DNA of 24,050 bases from NCBI RefSeq assembly GCF_900766215.1, contig NZ_CAAFUQ010000068.1, forward strand, positions 1 to 24,050, written 5' to 3'. How positions within the stretch are numbered: the stretch's first letter is position 1; each line of letters begins with the position of its first letter. This document shows, piece after piece, positions 22,998-24,050 of the stretch. The stretch is from an uncultured Finegoldia sp. GTDB taxonomy: Bacteria > Bacillota > Clostridia > Tissierellales > Peptoniphilaceae. The position numbers were made by a program, and so were the translations under genes. The notes under the pieces were generated by a model. That model ran no database searches. It was given only the letters and a program-made list of their open reading frames with translations, and was not told the DNA's origin.

Positions 22998-23030
22998 AAA
23001 AAAACTCGGATTGCTCCGAGCTGTCTCCTT
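22998..23030 (-). promoter_or_regulatory. Terminator hairpin lying between a ribosome site and the ogt start
   Basis: On the minus strand AGGAG (about 23029-23025, directly after the TAA of the upstream gene) is followed by the stem CTCGGA/TCCGAG (23020-23015 and 23010-23005, loop GCAA) and a run of seven T (23004-22998), then GT and the ogt ATG. It reads as a factor-independent terminator for the ABC permease gene. If transcription continues, the folded hairpin would bring the ribosome site near the ATG. Confidence 0.75.
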
Positions 23031-23728
23031 TATTTTACATCTAAACCTTTTATGAAGTTGGTGAATAATATCGATAATATAAGTGATATTACCCCCGCTC
23101 CCAAATATATATACATATCAAATCCGCTAAATATTTTGAATGCTGATATCAAATATTTTGAGAAAAATACATTTACAGCGACTACAATAGCTGTAAATAA
23201 AATAAATATTTTCACAGCTCCAAATTTGTAAGCTAAAAATATTAAGGACGTGAATGCTAAGCTACACAATGATGAAATCACAAAAACTATAGGCATATAT
23301 GATAATAAAGATCCTTTTGTGTAGATTCCAATCTTGTCGTAATATGTTTCTATCTGTCTAGCATGCAATAATCCCGACATTATCCTTGTCAAATAAATTA
23401 TTCCAATTATCACACCAAAAACTAACGCCACATTGAAAATTCTTTCAAATATAGTAGCTTTCTTGATTTGTTTTCTGTGGTATGATGATTCGATATTCAT
23501 TCCAAAATCTTGAAAATAATCCTTACTTGCTATTAATAAAAAGTAGAATGTGTTTAACAAAAACATTGCCACAACGTAAGTGAACAATGGTAACTTGCTA
23601 AAATCGAATTTCCAAATTTTAAAATAAGAAAGTCCTCCTATTATAGCCAATATTACAACAGACACGAGAAGAGTGTAAAATAAATAAGATATACTAGCCG
23701 ATAGCTTCTGTCTTAACAGTCTTTTCAT
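23030..23728 (-). CDS. ABC-type transporter membrane protein of unknown substrate
   Basis: The 232-residue product has about six hydrophobic segments (roughly 15-38, 48-68, 98-120, 145-170, 175-195 and 205-228) and short charged loops, the layout of small ABC-2-like permeases. I recognise no specific family. It overlaps the end of an ABC ATPase gene by about 35 bases, so the pair very probably form one transporter. The start is set at the ATG at 23728 because GAGGAGGG lies six bases before it; the ATG at 23743 would include this site in the coding region. A terminator hairpin follows immediately. Confidence 0.8.
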   Translation of the reverse strand: MKRLLRQKLSASISYLFYTLLVSVVILAIIGGLSYFKIWKFDFSKLPLFTYVVAMFLLNTFYFLLIASKDYFQDFGMNIESSYHRKQIKKATIFERIFNVALVFGVIIGIIYLTRIMSGLLHARQIETYYDKIGIYTKGSLLSYMPIVFVISSLCSLAFTSLIFLAYKFGAVKIFILFTAIVVAVNVFFSKYLISAFKIFSGFDMYIYLGAGVISLILSILFTNFIKGLDVK

Positions 23729-24022
23729 AATTTCCCTCCTCAATCATTGTAATTAGTTCGTCTAACGGTAATTGTTTTACTATACATCCGTTATTTTCAA
23801 GTAAAAGGCGTTCATCTTCGTTGATGCTATCAAACATTTTTATTTCATCTTCAAGTCCATCAGAAGTTCTAGTCAATATTCTCTTGTAATTCATCGCCGA
23901 TATGATTTCTTTTGGTCCACGAATCACCTTAGCATTTGTCAGTATATTGTGCTTGGAGTCTTTGAATTTAATTCTACCATCTTGCATTAAAATCAAATAA
24001 TCGAAGAACACTTCCTCTACTA
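23694..24022 (-). CDS. ABC transporter ATP-binding protein, C-terminal fragment (5' end missing)
   Basis: The frame stays open from the stop at 23694 up to the adapter junction. The first genomic residues read VEEVFFDYLILMQDGRI, the segment after the H-loop of ABC ATPases, so Walker A, signature and Walker B all lie beyond the contig end. A GTG at 24011 can be mistaken for a start but lies inside this conserved stretch. The rest (about 90 residues, with KVIRGPKEIISAMNYKRIL and a C-terminal LPLDELITMIEEGNYE) resembles the regulatory tail of ATPases of YtrB/EcsA-type exporters. It overlaps the permease gene, and the two are coupled. Substrate unknown. Confidence 0.85.
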
Positions 24023-24050
24023 AGATCGGAAGAGCACACGTCTGAACTCC
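24023..24050 (+). other. Illumina TruSeq adapter sequence (assembly artefact)
   Basis: The last 28 bases begin AGATCGGAAGAGCACACGTC and run on to the window end, identical to the standard TruSeq read-1 adapter as I know it. They are not part of the genome. The contig therefore ends in adapter read-through, and any protein frame crossing 24022 is false beyond that point. Confidence 0.97.

Noticed and set aside
24009..24011. GTG start for the last ABC ATPase gene
   Set aside because: The frame is open upstream and encodes conserved ATPase residues (VEE-VFFDY), so the GTG is an internal valine codon.

Overview
The window is a 24 kb piece of an AT-rich, low-GC Gram-positive genome. Strong AGGAGG-type ribosome sites, a CarD/CdnL regulator, an Opp lipoprotein transporter, a 3D-domain wall protein and HemZ all suggest an anaerobic Firmicute. 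Gene style suggests the Tissierellia/Peptoniphilaceae (Finegoldia or Anaerococcus type), but that placement is an inference. Almost every gene is on the minus strand; only one small gene (10916-11287) is on the plus strand. The window looks like a whole draft contig: the left end cuts a carD-like gene, and the last 28 bases (24023-24050) are Illumina TruSeq adapter, not genome.

Layout from left to right (transcription mostly runs right to left). 1-388: CarD-type regulator with tandem promoters at 407-477. 525-1481: secreted SH3/3D-domain cell-wall protein with a long leader carrying a WalR-like box. 1888-3568: small SRPBCC-like protein translationally coupled to a HemZ-type radical SAM protein. 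3625-4668: class I ribonucleotide reductase beta subunit. 4697-10822: a compact aromatic operon. 10916-11287: small unknown gene, convergent with an aminoglycoside-nucleotidyltransferase-like gene (11362-12210) that follows a HAD phosphatase (12216-12854). 13018-19028: complete oppABCDF oligopeptide transporter operon. 19564-20580: threonine-aldolase family PLP enzyme. 20669-22429: DUF4153 membrane protein. 22516-22995: Ogt-type DNA repair methyltransferase. 23030-24022: membrane permease and truncated ATPase of an ABC transporter.

The aromatic operon is the centrepiece. Read in transcription order it is DAHP synthase, aroB, aroA, aroC, chorismate mutase, a fused aroE-aroK, and aroQ. That is every step from PEP plus erythrose-4-phosphate to chorismate and on to prephenate, in about 6.1 kb. 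Every junction overlaps, so translational coupling is likely. The DAHP synthase carries an N-terminal regulatory domain like that of the feedback-inhibited Thermotoga enzyme, so flux control may sit in the protein; no T-box or other leader fits in the 93 bp upstream.

I found no tRNA, rRNA, CRISPR array, transposon or prophage gene. I do not see a wholly new system. The most interesting items are the AroE-AroK fusion, a nucleotidyltransferase homologue with an altered catalytic Asp motif, several unusual RNA hairpins (11288-11363, 17327-17355, 23005-23020), and the adapter read-through at the end.
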